A DNA stretch of 64,000 bases from Streptomyces coffeae (GTDB taxonomy: Bacteria > Actinomycetota > Actinomycetes > Streptomycetales > Streptomycetaceae): contig NZ_JAERRF010000017.1 of assembly GCF_016741875.1 (NCBI RefSeq), positions 123,418-187,417 of the forward strand. The letters run 5' to 3'. The notes under the pieces were generated by a model. The model was not told the DNA's origin. It ran no database searches and saw only the letters and a program-made list of their open reading frames with translations. A program made the translations under genes and the position numbers. This document shows positions 33,758-41,989 of the stretch, one piece after another; position 1 is the first letter of the stretch, and each line of letters opens with the position of its first letter.

Positions 33758-35599
33758 TCAGTTACCCCTGCCGTGGCGGGGCAGGCGGAGTGTGAACGTC
33801 GACCCGACGTTCGGCACGCTGACCGCGCTGATCGTTCCCTTGTGGGCTTCGGCCAGGCGGCGCACGATGGCCAGTCCGAGGCCGCTGCCGCCGCTCTGTC
33901 TGCTGCGGGATTTCTCCGCGCGCCAGAACCGGTCGAAGACGTGTGGCAACTCGTCGGCGGAAAGGCCGGACCCGGTGTCCGCGACGTCGATCACGACGGT
34001 CTCGTACTCGACGCGGGAGCTGAGGACGACGGATCCTCCCGCAGGTGTGTGGCGTATCGCGTTCGAGACGAGGTTGCCGATCATCTGCCGCAGCCGTACG
34101 GGATCGGCCATGACCGGGACGGGTCCGTTGTCGGTGACGCTGACGGTGACGCATGCTGCCGTGGCTGTGGCCTGGTTGGCCATGACGATGGCCGACAGCA
34201 GTTCTGTGACGTGGACGGGCTCCAGGGCCAGACGCAGCTCGCCGGCCTCGGCGGCTGACAGGTCCCGCAGATCGTCGATGATGTGCTGCAGCTGGAGCGC
34301 TTGTCCCAGCAGGGAGGTCACCAGGCCGGGGTCGGCACGCGCGAGGCCGTCCTCCACCGCCTCCAGCCAGCCTCGGATGTTGCTCACCGGGGTGCGCAGT
34401 TCATGGGCGATGTCGTTGGTCATGTCCCGGCGCGCCGATTCCAGCTGTTCGCGGCGTTCCGACATCGCGTTGAAGGCGGCCGACAGCCTCGCGATCTCGT
34501 CGCCTCCCCGTACCGGCACGCGGGTGGACACCTCCCCGGCCTCCATGTGCATGGCCGCTGTGGTCAGTGTTCTGAGCGGTTTCACCAGGCGGATGCCCGC
34601 CAGCGTGGTGACGGTCACCGTCAGCACGAGCACGGCCGCGGCCCAGCCGGCGATACGGAGCCTGTTGGCGGGGGAGACATCGAAGAAGGTCGTCGCCGTA
34701 CGCCCGGGGCTGCTGACGTACATCAGCGCGGCGGGTGCCACGTACGGTGCCAGTTGCTGACTGCGGCTGGTCGTCAGGCATGAGGAGACGGTCGAGGACG
34801 GGAGCGCGTGGCGGGTCTGTGGTTCCCAGCTGCCGTCGAGGTGCACGGTCACCGCGTCCGCATGCCGGCGGGCCAGGCAGGCGTTGACGAGTGCGGTGAG
34901 CGATGCCAGGGCTTTTGCTTCCGGCGGTGTGGGGTCGGTGAGCACGGTCGTGACGCAGCCTGAGTTGCCGAGGGCGAGCGTACCGCCAGGGCCGGCCACC
35001 ACCACTTTCGGGCGTCCGCCGGGTGTCATCTGCACGTGTGCCTGGACATCGCCGCGATCGCGCAGGCACAGCACCACCCGGTTCGCGATGATCTTGAGTC
35101 TTTCGCTGTCTTCTTCGGGCAGTTGGAACGGGCCCACGGCCCGGGAGTCGATCCGCTGTGTTCCCGAGCCGTCGTCCGTGTCCTTGCTCAGCTCCGGGTC
35201 GACGGCCAGGGGGTCGATGACTGCGGTTGCCTTCTGCGGGGGCTGGAAGGGTCCGTGCCGGCCGGCGGCCGAGTCCGCCCAGGGGTGGCCGTCCCTGCCG
35301 AGCAGCACGATGCGGTGACCGGTCGACTGTGCCAGGCGGTCCACGGTGGGCCTGATGCCGCTCCAGCTCGGATGAGTCGCGGCGTATCCCAGGAGGGTGT
35401 CGTAGATCCGGGCGTCGTCGGCCAGTGCTTGGCCTCGTTCACGGCTGAGAACGACGGCGGTGGTCTTCACCACCGCCCACGCGGTGGCGGTGATCGAGCA
35501 GACCGAGACGAGAGCCGACACCGCCAGCAGACGTATCAGCAGACTGCGCCGCAGCGGCACGGCGGAGGTCCGGGCCGCACCCGTACGGAACCTATGCAT
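33758..35599 (-). CDS. Sensor histidine kinase with large extracellular domain
   Basis: A 613-residue kinase. TM1 is near residues 19-45, and a sensor domain of about 260 residues follows with four cysteines (VVLCLRD, NSGCVTT, VNACLAR, VSSCLTT). TM2 is at WAAAVLVLTVTVTTLAGI, then HAMP. The HisKA phospho-acceptor is in DIAHELRTPVSN. The ATPase domain has N-box NLVSNAIRHTP, G1 DTGSGLS and G2 GGSGLGLAIV. Its start overlaps the regulator gene's stop by 8 nt, so the pair is co-translated. It probably senses an envelope-active agent and controls the divergent MacAB-like operon. Confidence 0.93.
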   Translation of the reverse strand: MHRFRTGAARTSAVPLRRSLLIRLLAVSALVSVCSITATAWAVVKTTAVVLSRERGQALADDARIYDTLLGYAATHPSWSGIRPTVDRLAQSTGHRIVLLGRDGHPWADSAAGRHGPFQPPQKATAVIDPLAVDPELSKDTDDGSGTQRIDSRAVGPFQLPEEDSERLKIIANRVVLCLRDRGDVQAHVQMTPGGRPKVVVAGPGGTLALGNSGCVTTVLTDPTPPEAKALASLTALVNACLARRHADAVTVHLDGSWEPQTRHALPSSTVSSCLTTSRSQQLAPYVAPAALMYVSSPGRTATTFFDVSPANRLRIAGWAAAVLVLTVTVTTLAGIRLVKPLRTLTTAAMHMEAGEVSTRVPVRGGDEIARLSAAFNAMSERREQLESARRDMTNDIAHELRTPVSNIRGWLEAVEDGLARADPGLVTSLLGQALQLQHIIDDLRDLSAAEAGELRLALEPVHVTELLSAIVMANQATATAACVTVSVTDNGPVPVMADPVRLRQMIGNLVSNAIRHTPAGGSVVLSSRVEYETVVIDVADTGSGLSADELPHVFDRFWRAEKSRSRQSGGSGLGLAIVRRLAEAHKGTISAVSVPNVGSTFTLRLPRHGRGN

Positions 35600-36347
35600 A
35601 CGGGTACGTCTGCTGGTCGGGCTGGTTGTCCGCGAGCTTGTAGCCCGCTCCGTACACGGTCACCAGAGGCATGGCGTGCTGGGTGGTGTCCGGTCGCGCG
35701 TCCTTGATCTTGCGCCGCAGGTTCATGACGTGGACATCGACGGTTCTGGGGGTGATGAAGGGGTCGGATCCGTGCAGGCGTTCAAGGATCTGCGTCCTGG
35801 ACAGGACCTGGCCCGGGTGCTCGGCGAGCATCTCCAGGAGGCGGAACTCTCCTGGCGTGCAGCGCATCAGGCGGCCGTACGCCCGCACCTCGTGCCGGGC
35901 GCGGTCGACCGTCACCGGCCCGGCGCGCAGCACAGGGGTGTGTGCCTCCCGGCCGGCCGCGGCGCTCGGGCCGCGGTCGCCGCGCCGGAGCAGCGACCGG
36001 ACGCGCGCCATGAGTTCGCGCGGGCTGAACGGCTTCGTCATGTAGTCGTCGGCGCCCAGGTCCAGGCCGAGGAGAAGGTCGTCCTCCGACGATCTGGCCG
36101 TCAGCATGAGCACGGGCAGGTGCGCGAGACGGGGCTCGGCACGTATCACGCGACACACGTCGAGCCCGTCGACCCGCGGCATCATCACATCGAGGACCAG
36201 CAGGTCCGGGCGCCGGCCGCGCAGCAGGTCGAGGGCGGAGCGGCCGTCGTGAGCCAGGGTCACCTCGTGGCCCTCGTGCTCCAGGTAACGGCGGACCAGT
36301 TCGGCCTGGTCGGCGTTGTCCTCGGCCACCACCACATGTGCACACAT
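35592..36347 (-). CDS. OmpR/PhoB-family response regulator
   Basis: A 251-residue regulator. The receiver has the acidic pair in VVVAEDNADQ, the phospho-accepting aspartate in LLVLDVMMPRVDGLDV and the lysine in DDYMTKPFSPRELMARVR. The C-terminal winged helix is seen in LMRCTPGEFRLLEMLAEHPGQVLSRTQILERLHG and RTVDVHVMNLRRKI. It is encoded just upstream of its kinase and divergently from the lipoprotein-adaptor-ABC operon, whose promoter carries TGACA direct repeats that it may bind. Confidence 0.95.
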   Translation of the reverse strand: MCAHVVVAEDNADQAELVRRYLEHEGHEVTLAHDGRSALDLLRGRRPDLLVLDVMMPRVDGLDVCRVIRAEPRLAHLPVLMLTARSSEDDLLLGLDLGADDYMTKPFSPRELMARVRSLLRRGDRGPSAAAGREAHTPVLRAGPVTVDRARHEVRAYGRLMRCTPGEFRLLEMLAEHPGQVLSRTQILERLHGSDPFITPRTVDVHVMNLRRKIKDARPDTTQHAMPLVTVYGAGYKLADNQPDQQTYPYA

Positions 36348-36423
36348 GGCGTCAGTTTAGGAACGGCAACGGCCACGTCATGTCCGTGCCGGGGGAGGGG
36401 CTACCGGACCACCAACGGTTTCT

Positions 36424-36440
36424 GACATTTGCCTGACAAT
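36424..36440. promoter_or_regulatory. Direct repeat in the divergent promoter, candidate OmpR-type site
   Basis: CTGACA occurs at 36424-36429 and again at 36435-36440. The 11-bp period (one helical turn) is the geometry typical of OmpR/PhoB regulator dimers. It sits between the response-regulator gene (start 36347) and the lipoprotein gene (start 36461). Confidence 0.4.
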
Positions 36441-36460
36441 GTTGGTGAACGCTGTTCGGC

Positions 36461-37162
36461 ATGCAGAGAAGCGCACCCCTGATCCCCCGCTCCGTCGAGG
36501 CGACGGGTCTCCCCCGTACGCCGGAAATCCGCCGCCGGGGCCTTCGCCTCCTGGTCGCCGGCTTGGCTGTGGCCGCCATGATGCCGCTCGCCGCGTGCAG
36601 TAGCGGTGGGGGCGTCGAGAGCAGTTCCGACCAGAAGAGCGTGGACACCCTGGCCTCCGGCGCACCGAAGGGCAAGAACACGGCCTCGAAGGGCGGCGCT
36701 CACGACTCGGCCGTCGACGCCAAGCGTCCCCAGTTGAGGCTGGACACTTCCCCGGAGGAGTCTCAGCGGCTCGGGGACGCCTACAACGCCTGCCTCCAGG
36801 CGCACGGTGTTCCGATGAACACCAAGCGGGCGGCCCTTGCGGGCGCCAAGCAGGCCGCCCCCCTTCAGCGCGAGGCGGACACCCCCAAGTACCGGGGCGC
36901 CTACAAAGCCTGCCTGGTCAAGCTGCCGCTCCGGCCTCCGGAGACCCGCCCCGAGACCAACCCGGACTACGCGGACGACTACCGCGCGTACGTCAAGTGT
37001 CTCCAGCACAAGGGCATGAAGATCCATCTGGTCCCCGACACGAGTGTCAGCCCGGACGGCCTGGGCTGGACCTTCGACGAGGACACCACAGGCACTCTCC
37101 CCGAGTCCAAGATCGACCAGGCCGACCGGGCCTGTTCCCTGGAGGCGTTCGGTGACAAGTAG
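36461..37162 (+). CDS. Putative lipoprotein
   Basis: A 233-residue protein with an N-terminal signal (RLLVAGLAVAAMMPLAAC) ending in the lipobox LAAC-S. The mature part carries three cysteine-containing repeats (YNACLQAHGVPM, YKACLVKLP, YVKCLQHKGMKIHL), a pattern in Streptomyces lipoproteins linked to ABC or two-component loci. No ribosome binding site is obvious at ATG 36461, so a leaderless transcript or a later start is possible. It is translationally coupled to the adaptor gene, whose GTG lies inside its last codons. Confidence 0.8.
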   Translation: MQRSAPLIPRSVEATGLPRTPEIRRRGLRLLVAGLAVAAMMPLAACSSGGGVESSSDQKSVDTLASGAPKGKNTASKGGAHDSAVDAKRPQLRLDTSPEESQRLGDAYNACLQAHGVPMNTKRAALAGAKQAAPLQREADTPKYRGAYKACLVKLPLRPPETRPETNPDYADDYRAYVKCLQHKGMKIHLVPDTSVSPDGLGWTFDEDTTGTLPESKIDQADRACSLEAFGDK

Positions 37163-38312
37163 CCGCTCGCCCAGGATGGGGAAGCGGCCACGGCCGACTG
37201 CCCGCACGGTGCGCCAGGTGACAGCGGTGGCGGCGGTGCTCGCGGTCGCCGCGGGCGGGGTGTACGGGACCACAGTGCTGTCGGAACACGGCAAGCGGCG
37301 GCAGCCCGGCCCCGCGGCCGCTCCCTCCACCCAGACCACCCGGGTCAAGCGGGCTGATCTGTCCGATACCCAGACCCTGCCCGGCGTCCTCGGCTTCGCG
37401 CGGCACATCACGGTGAAGGGAACCGGGAAGGGCATCATCAGCCGACTCCCCGCCTCGGGCTCGGTCGTTGGGCGGGGGAAACCTCTGTACTGGGTCGACG
37501 ACGAGCCGGTCACGGCGTTCTTCGGCGACACGCCGTTCTTCCGCACGCTGGACAAGGCGGGAACGACCGGGCGGGACGTGACCGTCCTCGTCGAGAATCT
37601 ACAGGCTCTCGGATACGACATCGGTTCTCGGCCCCGGCAGTCCGCGGAGCCGTCCGCGGGCAGCGGAGCCGGCGGCGTCGGCACCGAACTGACCACCGGA
37701 GTACTCGACGCGCTCAAGCGCTGGCAGCACGACACGGGCCGGAAGCCGACCGGCACACTGGACCCGGACCAGGCCGCCGTCCTCTCCGGCCCCTCACGCA
37801 TCGACACCGTGGTGGCGCATCTGGGCGACCCGGCCGCCGAGGACGTCCTCACCCTCACGTCACAGAAGAAGACGGTCACGGTGAAGGTGGACGCGGGCAG
37901 CGCCGACTCCATCCGCAAGGGCGACAAGGTCGGCGTCATCCTTCCCGACACCAAGACCGTCCCCGGCAAGGTCGTGTCCGTCGGCACCACCGTGCAGGGC
38001 AGCAAGGACAGCGACGCCGGCGACGCCACCGACACCGCCCCCACCCTTCAGGTGAGCGTCCAGGCGACGCACAGCGACGATGTCGCCAAGATTGACGCGG
38101 CGTCCGTACAGGTCGTCTTCACGGCCAAGTCCAGGAAGAACGTCCTGGTCGTTCCGGTGGGCGCGCTCCTCGCCCTGAGCGAAGGCGGTTACGCGTTGCA
38201 GCGCCCCGGCGGAAAGCTGGTCGGTGTCACGACGGGCCTCGTCGCCAAGGGGCTCGTGGAGGTCAGCGGTCGGGGCGTCGAGGAAGGCGACGTGGTGGTG
38301 ACGGCATCATGA
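37152..38312 (+). CDS. Membrane-fusion/adaptor protein with peptidoglycan-binding domain
   Basis: 386 residues from GTG 37152, with GGAGG 6 nt upstream inside the lipoprotein gene. A signal anchor (VTAVAAVLAVAAGGVYGTTVL) precedes a HlyD/MacA-type adaptor. The biotinyl-lipoyl-like hairpin region (TVKGTGKGIISRLPASGSVVGRGKPLYWVDDEPV) is interrupted by a peptidoglycan-binding motif (VLVENLQALGYDI, LTTGVLDALKRWQHDTGRKPTGTLDPDQAAVL). A beta-barrel end (VEVSGRGVEEGDVVVTAS) closes it. It likely couples the ABC exporter to the cell wall. It overlaps the ATPase gene by ATGA. Confidence 0.88.
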   Translation: MTSSRSPRMGKRPRPTARTVRQVTAVAAVLAVAAGGVYGTTVLSEHGKRRQPGPAAAPSTQTTRVKRADLSDTQTLPGVLGFARHITVKGTGKGIISRLPASGSVVGRGKPLYWVDDEPVTAFFGDTPFFRTLDKAGTTGRDVTVLVENLQALGYDIGSRPRQSAEPSAGSGAGGVGTELTTGVLDALKRWQHDTGRKPTGTLDPDQAAVLSGPSRIDTVVAHLGDPAAEDVLTLTSQKKTVTVKVDAGSADSIRKGDKVGVILPDTKTVPGKVVSVGTTVQGSKDSDAGDATDTAPTLQVSVQATHSDDVAKIDAASVQVVFTAKSRKNVLVVPVGALLALSEGGYALQRPGGKLVGVTTGLVAKGLVEVSGRGVEEGDVVVTAS

Positions 38313-39031
38313 CCGTCCCGCCGGACCGGGGCCCGACCGTGCTCGCCGTGCGGAACGCCGGCAAGGTGTACGCGGGAGGGGTCACCGCCCTCGACAACGT
38401 ATCTCTGACCATCCGGGCAGGCGAGTTGCTGGCGATCGTCGGCCGCTCGGGATCCGGGAAATCCACCTTGCTGAACATCATGGGCACCCTCGACAGGCCG
38501 ACCAGCGGCACGGTGGAGATCGGCGGCCGGGATGTCGCCCGGCTGTCCGACCGGGCACTGTCCGCGCTGCGCGGACGCTGGCTGGGCTTCGTCTTCCAGC
38601 ACTTCCATCTCACCGACGGCCTCACCGCGCAGGAGAACGTCGCCACCGGACTGCTCTACGCGGGCGTGCCGCGCCGCCGGCGCCTGCCGATGGCTGCCGC
38701 CGCCCTGGACCGGGTCGGTCTCGCCCACCGCACCCGCCACCTGCCGTACCAGCTGTCGGGAGGCGAACGCCAGCGGGTGGCCATCGCGCGAGCGCTGGTC
38801 AACGAGCCCGCGCTGGTACTCGCCGATGAGCCGACCGGCGCCCTCGACACCGCGAACGGACAGTCCGTGCTCCATCTGCTCACCGAGCTGAACGGCGAAG
38901 GCACCACCATCGCCGTCATCACCCATGACCGGGAGATCGCTGAACGCCTGCCGCGCCGGGTCGAGATGCGGGACGGGCGCGTCATCACCGACTCGTACCA
39001 TGAGGCGCTCACCCTCGGGAGCGGCACGTGA
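38309..39031 (+). CDS. ABC transporter ATPase, MacB/LolD type
   Basis: A 240-residue ATPase with Walker A GRSGSGKST, Q-loop in FVFQHFHL, signature LSGGERQRVAIARAL, Walker B LVLADEPTGALD and H-loop in ITHDREIAERL. The sequence pattern is that of the MacB/LolD/FtsE group, which work with FtsX-like permeases without transporting through the ATPase partner in the classic way. ATGA overlap with the adaptor gene and GTGA overlap with the permease gene show an operon. It powers the exporter predicted to be controlled by the adjacent two-component system. Confidence 0.95.
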   Translation: MTVPPDRGPTVLAVRNAGKVYAGGVTALDNVSLTIRAGELLAIVGRSGSGKSTLLNIMGTLDRPTSGTVEIGGRDVARLSDRALSALRGRWLGFVFQHFHLTDGLTAQENVATGLLYAGVPRRRRLPMAAAALDRVGLAHRTRHLPYQLSGGERQRVAIARALVNEPALVLADEPTGALDTANGQSVLHLLTELNGEGTTIAVITHDREIAERLPRRVEMRDGRVITDSYHEALTLGSGT

Positions 39032-40368
39032 CCCGCAGGAAAACCCACCGTGGAGGCAATGGAGACCTCGGGGGCAACGCGGAGCACGATGACACCCGCG
39101 AGCTCCGCTTCCCGGCACACCCAGGACACCCGGATCGCTCAGATCGCCCCGCCGGTGACGAGCGCCGCGATCCGGCCCGCCCCGTGCGGCTGGCGCCGTC
39201 GGACGTCTTGCGCCTCGGCCTCCTGGGCCTCCGCACCCGCCGCACGAGGGCGGCTCTCTCCGCACTCGGCATCGCGATCGGCATCCTCACCCTCGTCCTG
39301 GTCACCGGTATCCCGGCGTCGAGCCAGAGTGCCCTCAACCGGCAACTGGCGGCACTGGGCACGAATCTGCTCCGGGCGCAGCCGCAGCCCAATCAGAAGC
39401 CCCCGGTACTGCTGCCTCCGGAGGCGGCGAAAATGGCCGCGCGGATCGGCCCGGTCAGCCGCACCAGTGCCGTCGCCAACACGCACGCCATCGTCCGGCG
39501 CTCCGACCGGACCGACCCCGACGACGGACTTGGGCTCACCGTTCTCGCCAGCCAGGACGACCTGCTCCCCACCCTGAACGGCCAGGTGAGATCGGGCCGT
39601 TTCCTGAGCCCCTCCACCGATCGGCTGCCCACAGTCGTGCTCGGCCACCAGGCCGCTGCCCGGCTCGGGATTCCCCGGATCGTGCCCGGACAGGAGGCGC
39701 CGCAAGTCGTCATCGACCAGACATGGTTCACCGTCATCGGCGTCCTCGACCCCATACCTCTTGCCAAGGACCTCGACCGCTCCGTACTGGTGGGCTGGCA
39801 GTCAGCGGAACAGGAGCTCGGCTTCGACGGACACCCCACGGTCGTCTATGTGCGGGCCGACGAAGACGCCATGGAAGCCGTGGCCGACGTCCTTCCCGCG
39901 TCCCTGTACCCGCAGCTCCCCGGGCTGGTGCAAGTCAGCCGGCCGTCCGATGCCCTGGCCGCCAAACGCGCGGCGAACAGCACATACTCGGCACTTTTCC
40001 TGGGACTTTCCGGGGTGGCGCTGCTGGTCGGCGGCGTCGGAGTCGCCAACACCATGTACATCTCCGTCCTGGAGCGACGCAGCGAAATCGGTCTCCGGCG
40101 CGCGCTGGGAGCAGGCCGCGGGCAGATCCGGAGCCAGTTCATGACCGAGTCCGTGATGCTCTCCCTGCTCGGCGGTGTGGCAGGAACGGCGATCGGCATA
40201 CTGGCCACCGTTGTCTACGCGGTCTATCAGGGCTGGCCACCGGTGATCCCGCTGTCCGCCATCGCCCTGGGCACGGGTGGAGCGACGGCCATCGGTGTCC
40301 TGGCCGGGGTATACCCCTCCGTCCGCGCCGCCCGCCTGGCACCGACCGAGGCACTGAACGCGACGTGA
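39028..40368 (+). CDS. ABC permease, MacB/FtsX family
   Basis: A 446-residue protein. An unusual polar N-terminal extension of about 60 residues (TRRKTHRGGNGDLGGNAEHDD) precedes the first helix in RTRRAALSALGIAIGILTLVLVTGIP. A MacB periplasmic core domain (residues about 100-310, including FTVIGVLDPIP and FLSPSTDRLPTVVLG) follows. The FtsX domain has three helices with FLGLSGVALLVGGVGVANTMYISVLERRSEIGLRRALGAGRGQI, the family signature. The start is GTG at 39028, overlapping the ATPase stop. With the adaptor it forms a MacAB-like system likely acting on peptides or other envelope-active compounds. Confidence 0.93.
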   Translation: MTRRKTHRGGNGDLGGNAEHDDTRELRFPAHPGHPDRSDRPAGDERRDPARPVRLAPSDVLRLGLLGLRTRRTRAALSALGIAIGILTLVLVTGIPASSQSALNRQLAALGTNLLRAQPQPNQKPPVLLPPEAAKMAARIGPVSRTSAVANTHAIVRRSDRTDPDDGLGLTVLASQDDLLPTLNGQVRSGRFLSPSTDRLPTVVLGHQAAARLGIPRIVPGQEAPQVVIDQTWFTVIGVLDPIPLAKDLDRSVLVGWQSAEQELGFDGHPTVVYVRADEDAMEAVADVLPASLYPQLPGLVQVSRPSDALAAKRAANSTYSALFLGLSGVALLVGGVGVANTMYISVLERRSEIGLRRALGAGRGQIRSQFMTESVMLSLLGGVAGTAIGILATVVYAVYQGWPPVIPLSAIALGTGGATAIGVLAGVYPSVRAARLAPTEALNAT

Positions 40369-40482
40369 GCTTGAGTTCAACCCCGGCTCGGCTGTCCGGT
40401 GCTGATCCGTCGGCGGTCCGGAACAGTACGACCAGGAGGCCGCCGAGACCGCGTGGGGCCGCCATGCCCGGCAGGACAGGGC

Positions 40483-41715
40483 CTAGGCGTAGGCGACCCG
40501 CAGCTCCTTGATCCCGTTGAGCCAGGCCGACCGCAGCCGCCGTGGATCGCCGGTGAGCCGGATACCGGGGACGGCATCCGCGATCGCGTTGAAGATCAGC
40601 CGGATCTCCAGCTCCGCGAGGCTCCTGCCGAGGCAGAAGTGCGGTCCGCCGCCGCCGAAGCCGAGATGGGGATTGGGGTCGCGGGTGATGTCGAAGACCT
40701 CGGGGCGGTCGAACACCTCCGGGTCGTTGTTGGCGGAGGAGTAGAACACACCGACCCGCTGCCCGGCCCGGATCCGCTCACCCCCGAGCTCGGTGTCCCG
40801 GGTCGCGGTGCGCTGGAAGGACATCACGGGGGTGGCCCAGCGGACGATCTCGTCCGCGGCGGTGGCCGGGCGTTCGCGGGTGAACAGCTCCCACTGGTCG
40901 GGGTGGGTGAGGAAGGCGTGCATCCCGTGGCTGATGGCGTTGCGCGTCGTCTCGTTGCCGGCCACCGCGAGCAGCAGCACGAAGAAGCCGAACTCATCGG
41001 ACTGGAGATTGCCCTCGTTCTCGGCCGCCACCAGCGTGCTGACGATGTCCTGGGCGGGGCACGCCTTGCGGTCGACGGCCAGGTTCATCGCGTAGGAGAT
41101 CAGCTCCATGGCCGACTCGGCGCCGATCTCCTCGGTGATGGCGAGCTCCGGATCGTCGTACGCCACCATCTTGTTGGACCAGTCGAAGATCTTGGAGCGG
41201 TCCCGCTGGGGGACGCCGATCAGCTCGGCGATGGCCTGGAGCGGCAGTTCACAGGCGATGTCGGTGACAAAGTCCCCGGTGCCGTTCGTCTTCGCCTCCG
41301 CCACGATGCGGACGGCGCGGTCGCGCAGGGCGTCCTCCAGTGCGCGGATGGCGCGCGGGGTGAAACCGCGCTGGACGATCTGGCGGACCCGGGTGTGCTC
41401 GGGCGGATCCATATTGAGCATGATCATCTTCTGGACGTCGATCTGCTCACGCTGGATGTGCTCGTTGAAGCGGATGATGGCGGTGTTGCGGTGTGAGGAG
41501 AAGATCTCCGGCCGGGTGGACACCGCCTTCACATCGGCGTGACGGGTGACGGCCCAGTACCCGTCGTCCTGGAAACCGGCGATGCCGTGCGGCTGCGCGT
41601 TCCACCAGACCGGGGCGGTCCGGCGCAGCAGGGCGAGCTCCGGGAGCGGTACCCGATGCTGATGGAGGTCGGGGTCGGTGAGATCGAAGCCCTCGGGGAG
41701 CGCTGGACACGACAT
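40483..41715 (-). CDS. CYP125-like cytochrome P450 (steroid C26/27-monooxygenase type)
   Basis: A 410-residue P450. The I-helix motif is AVAGNETTRNAI, the ExxR is in ERPATAADEIVRWATP and the heme-binding loop is FGGGGPHFCLG. Blocks such as QKMIMLNMDPPEHTRVRQIVQRGFTPRAI, DFVTDIACELPLQAIAELIGVPQ and LRSAWLNGIKELRVAYA are close, by memory, to mycobacterial CYP125, which oxidises the cholesterol side chain. Its electron donor could be the ferredoxin at 53030. The ATG has GGAG 7 nt upstream. It is divergent from a FadA5-like thiolase, with KstR-like sites between. Confidence 0.88.
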   Translation of the reverse strand: MSCPALPEGFDLTDPDLHQHRVPLPELALLRRTAPVWWNAQPHGIAGFQDDGYWAVTRHADVKAVSTRPEIFSSHRNTAIIRFNEHIQREQIDVQKMIMLNMDPPEHTRVRQIVQRGFTPRAIRALEDALRDRAVRIVAEAKTNGTGDFVTDIACELPLQAIAELIGVPQRDRSKIFDWSNKMVAYDDPELAITEEIGAESAMELISYAMNLAVDRKACPAQDIVSTLVAAENEGNLQSDEFGFFVLLLAVAGNETTRNAISHGMHAFLTHPDQWELFTRERPATAADEIVRWATPVMSFQRTATRDTELGGERIRAGQRVGVFYSSANNDPEVFDRPEVFDITRDPNPHLGFGGGGPHFCLGRSLAELEIRLIFNAIADAVPGIRLTGDPRRLRSAWLNGIKELRVAYA

Positions 41716-41743
41716 CGGCCACTCCAGATTCCGGACCTAGCAG

Positions 41744-41763
41744 GATCTGACGATGCATCAGAA
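41744..41763. promoter_or_regulatory. Conserved palindromic element upstream of the P450 gene
   Basis: A 20-bp sequence (TTCTGATGCATCGTCAGATC on the minus strand), identical to one at 51511-51530 upstream of the aldehyde dehydrogenase. Its core CTGATG-N3-CGTCAG is a near-perfect palindrome. It ends about 29-32 nt upstream of the P450 ATG. Confidence 0.6.
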
Positions 41764-41776
41764 GTGTCCGCAACGT

Positions 41777-41909
41777 AGTAACGGGTTCTACAAGTGGCAA
41801 GAGATATGGCGGTCATTGTTGTGCTAACGGCCCGACTCGGGCTCTGCACAACCCTTGCGCCGCCGGGGCGGGCGTCAGCAGACTGAGAGCGCAACTAGAA
41901 CACGTACTA
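41777..41909. promoter_or_regulatory. Two KstR-box-like sites in the P450/thiolase divergent promoter
   Basis: Sites AGTAACGGGTTCTA (41777-41790) and TAGAACACGTACTA (41896-41909) each match the KstR consensus TNNAACNNGTTNNA with one mismatch. The first is on the P450 side, the second is 81 nt upstream of the thiolase ATG. Both are embedded in longer imperfect palindromes. Confidence 0.5.
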
Positions 41910-41989
41910 GTTGTAGGGGCCGTACGTACGCTACGGGCGCGGGCGCCGCCGGGAGCCCCGCGGAGGCGAGGACGAGGAGAGGACGAGAC

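Noticed and set aside
36837..37019. Small plus-strand frame inside the lipoprotein gene
   Set aside because: It is in a shifted frame of a well-supported lipoprotein gene and has no ribosome binding site.
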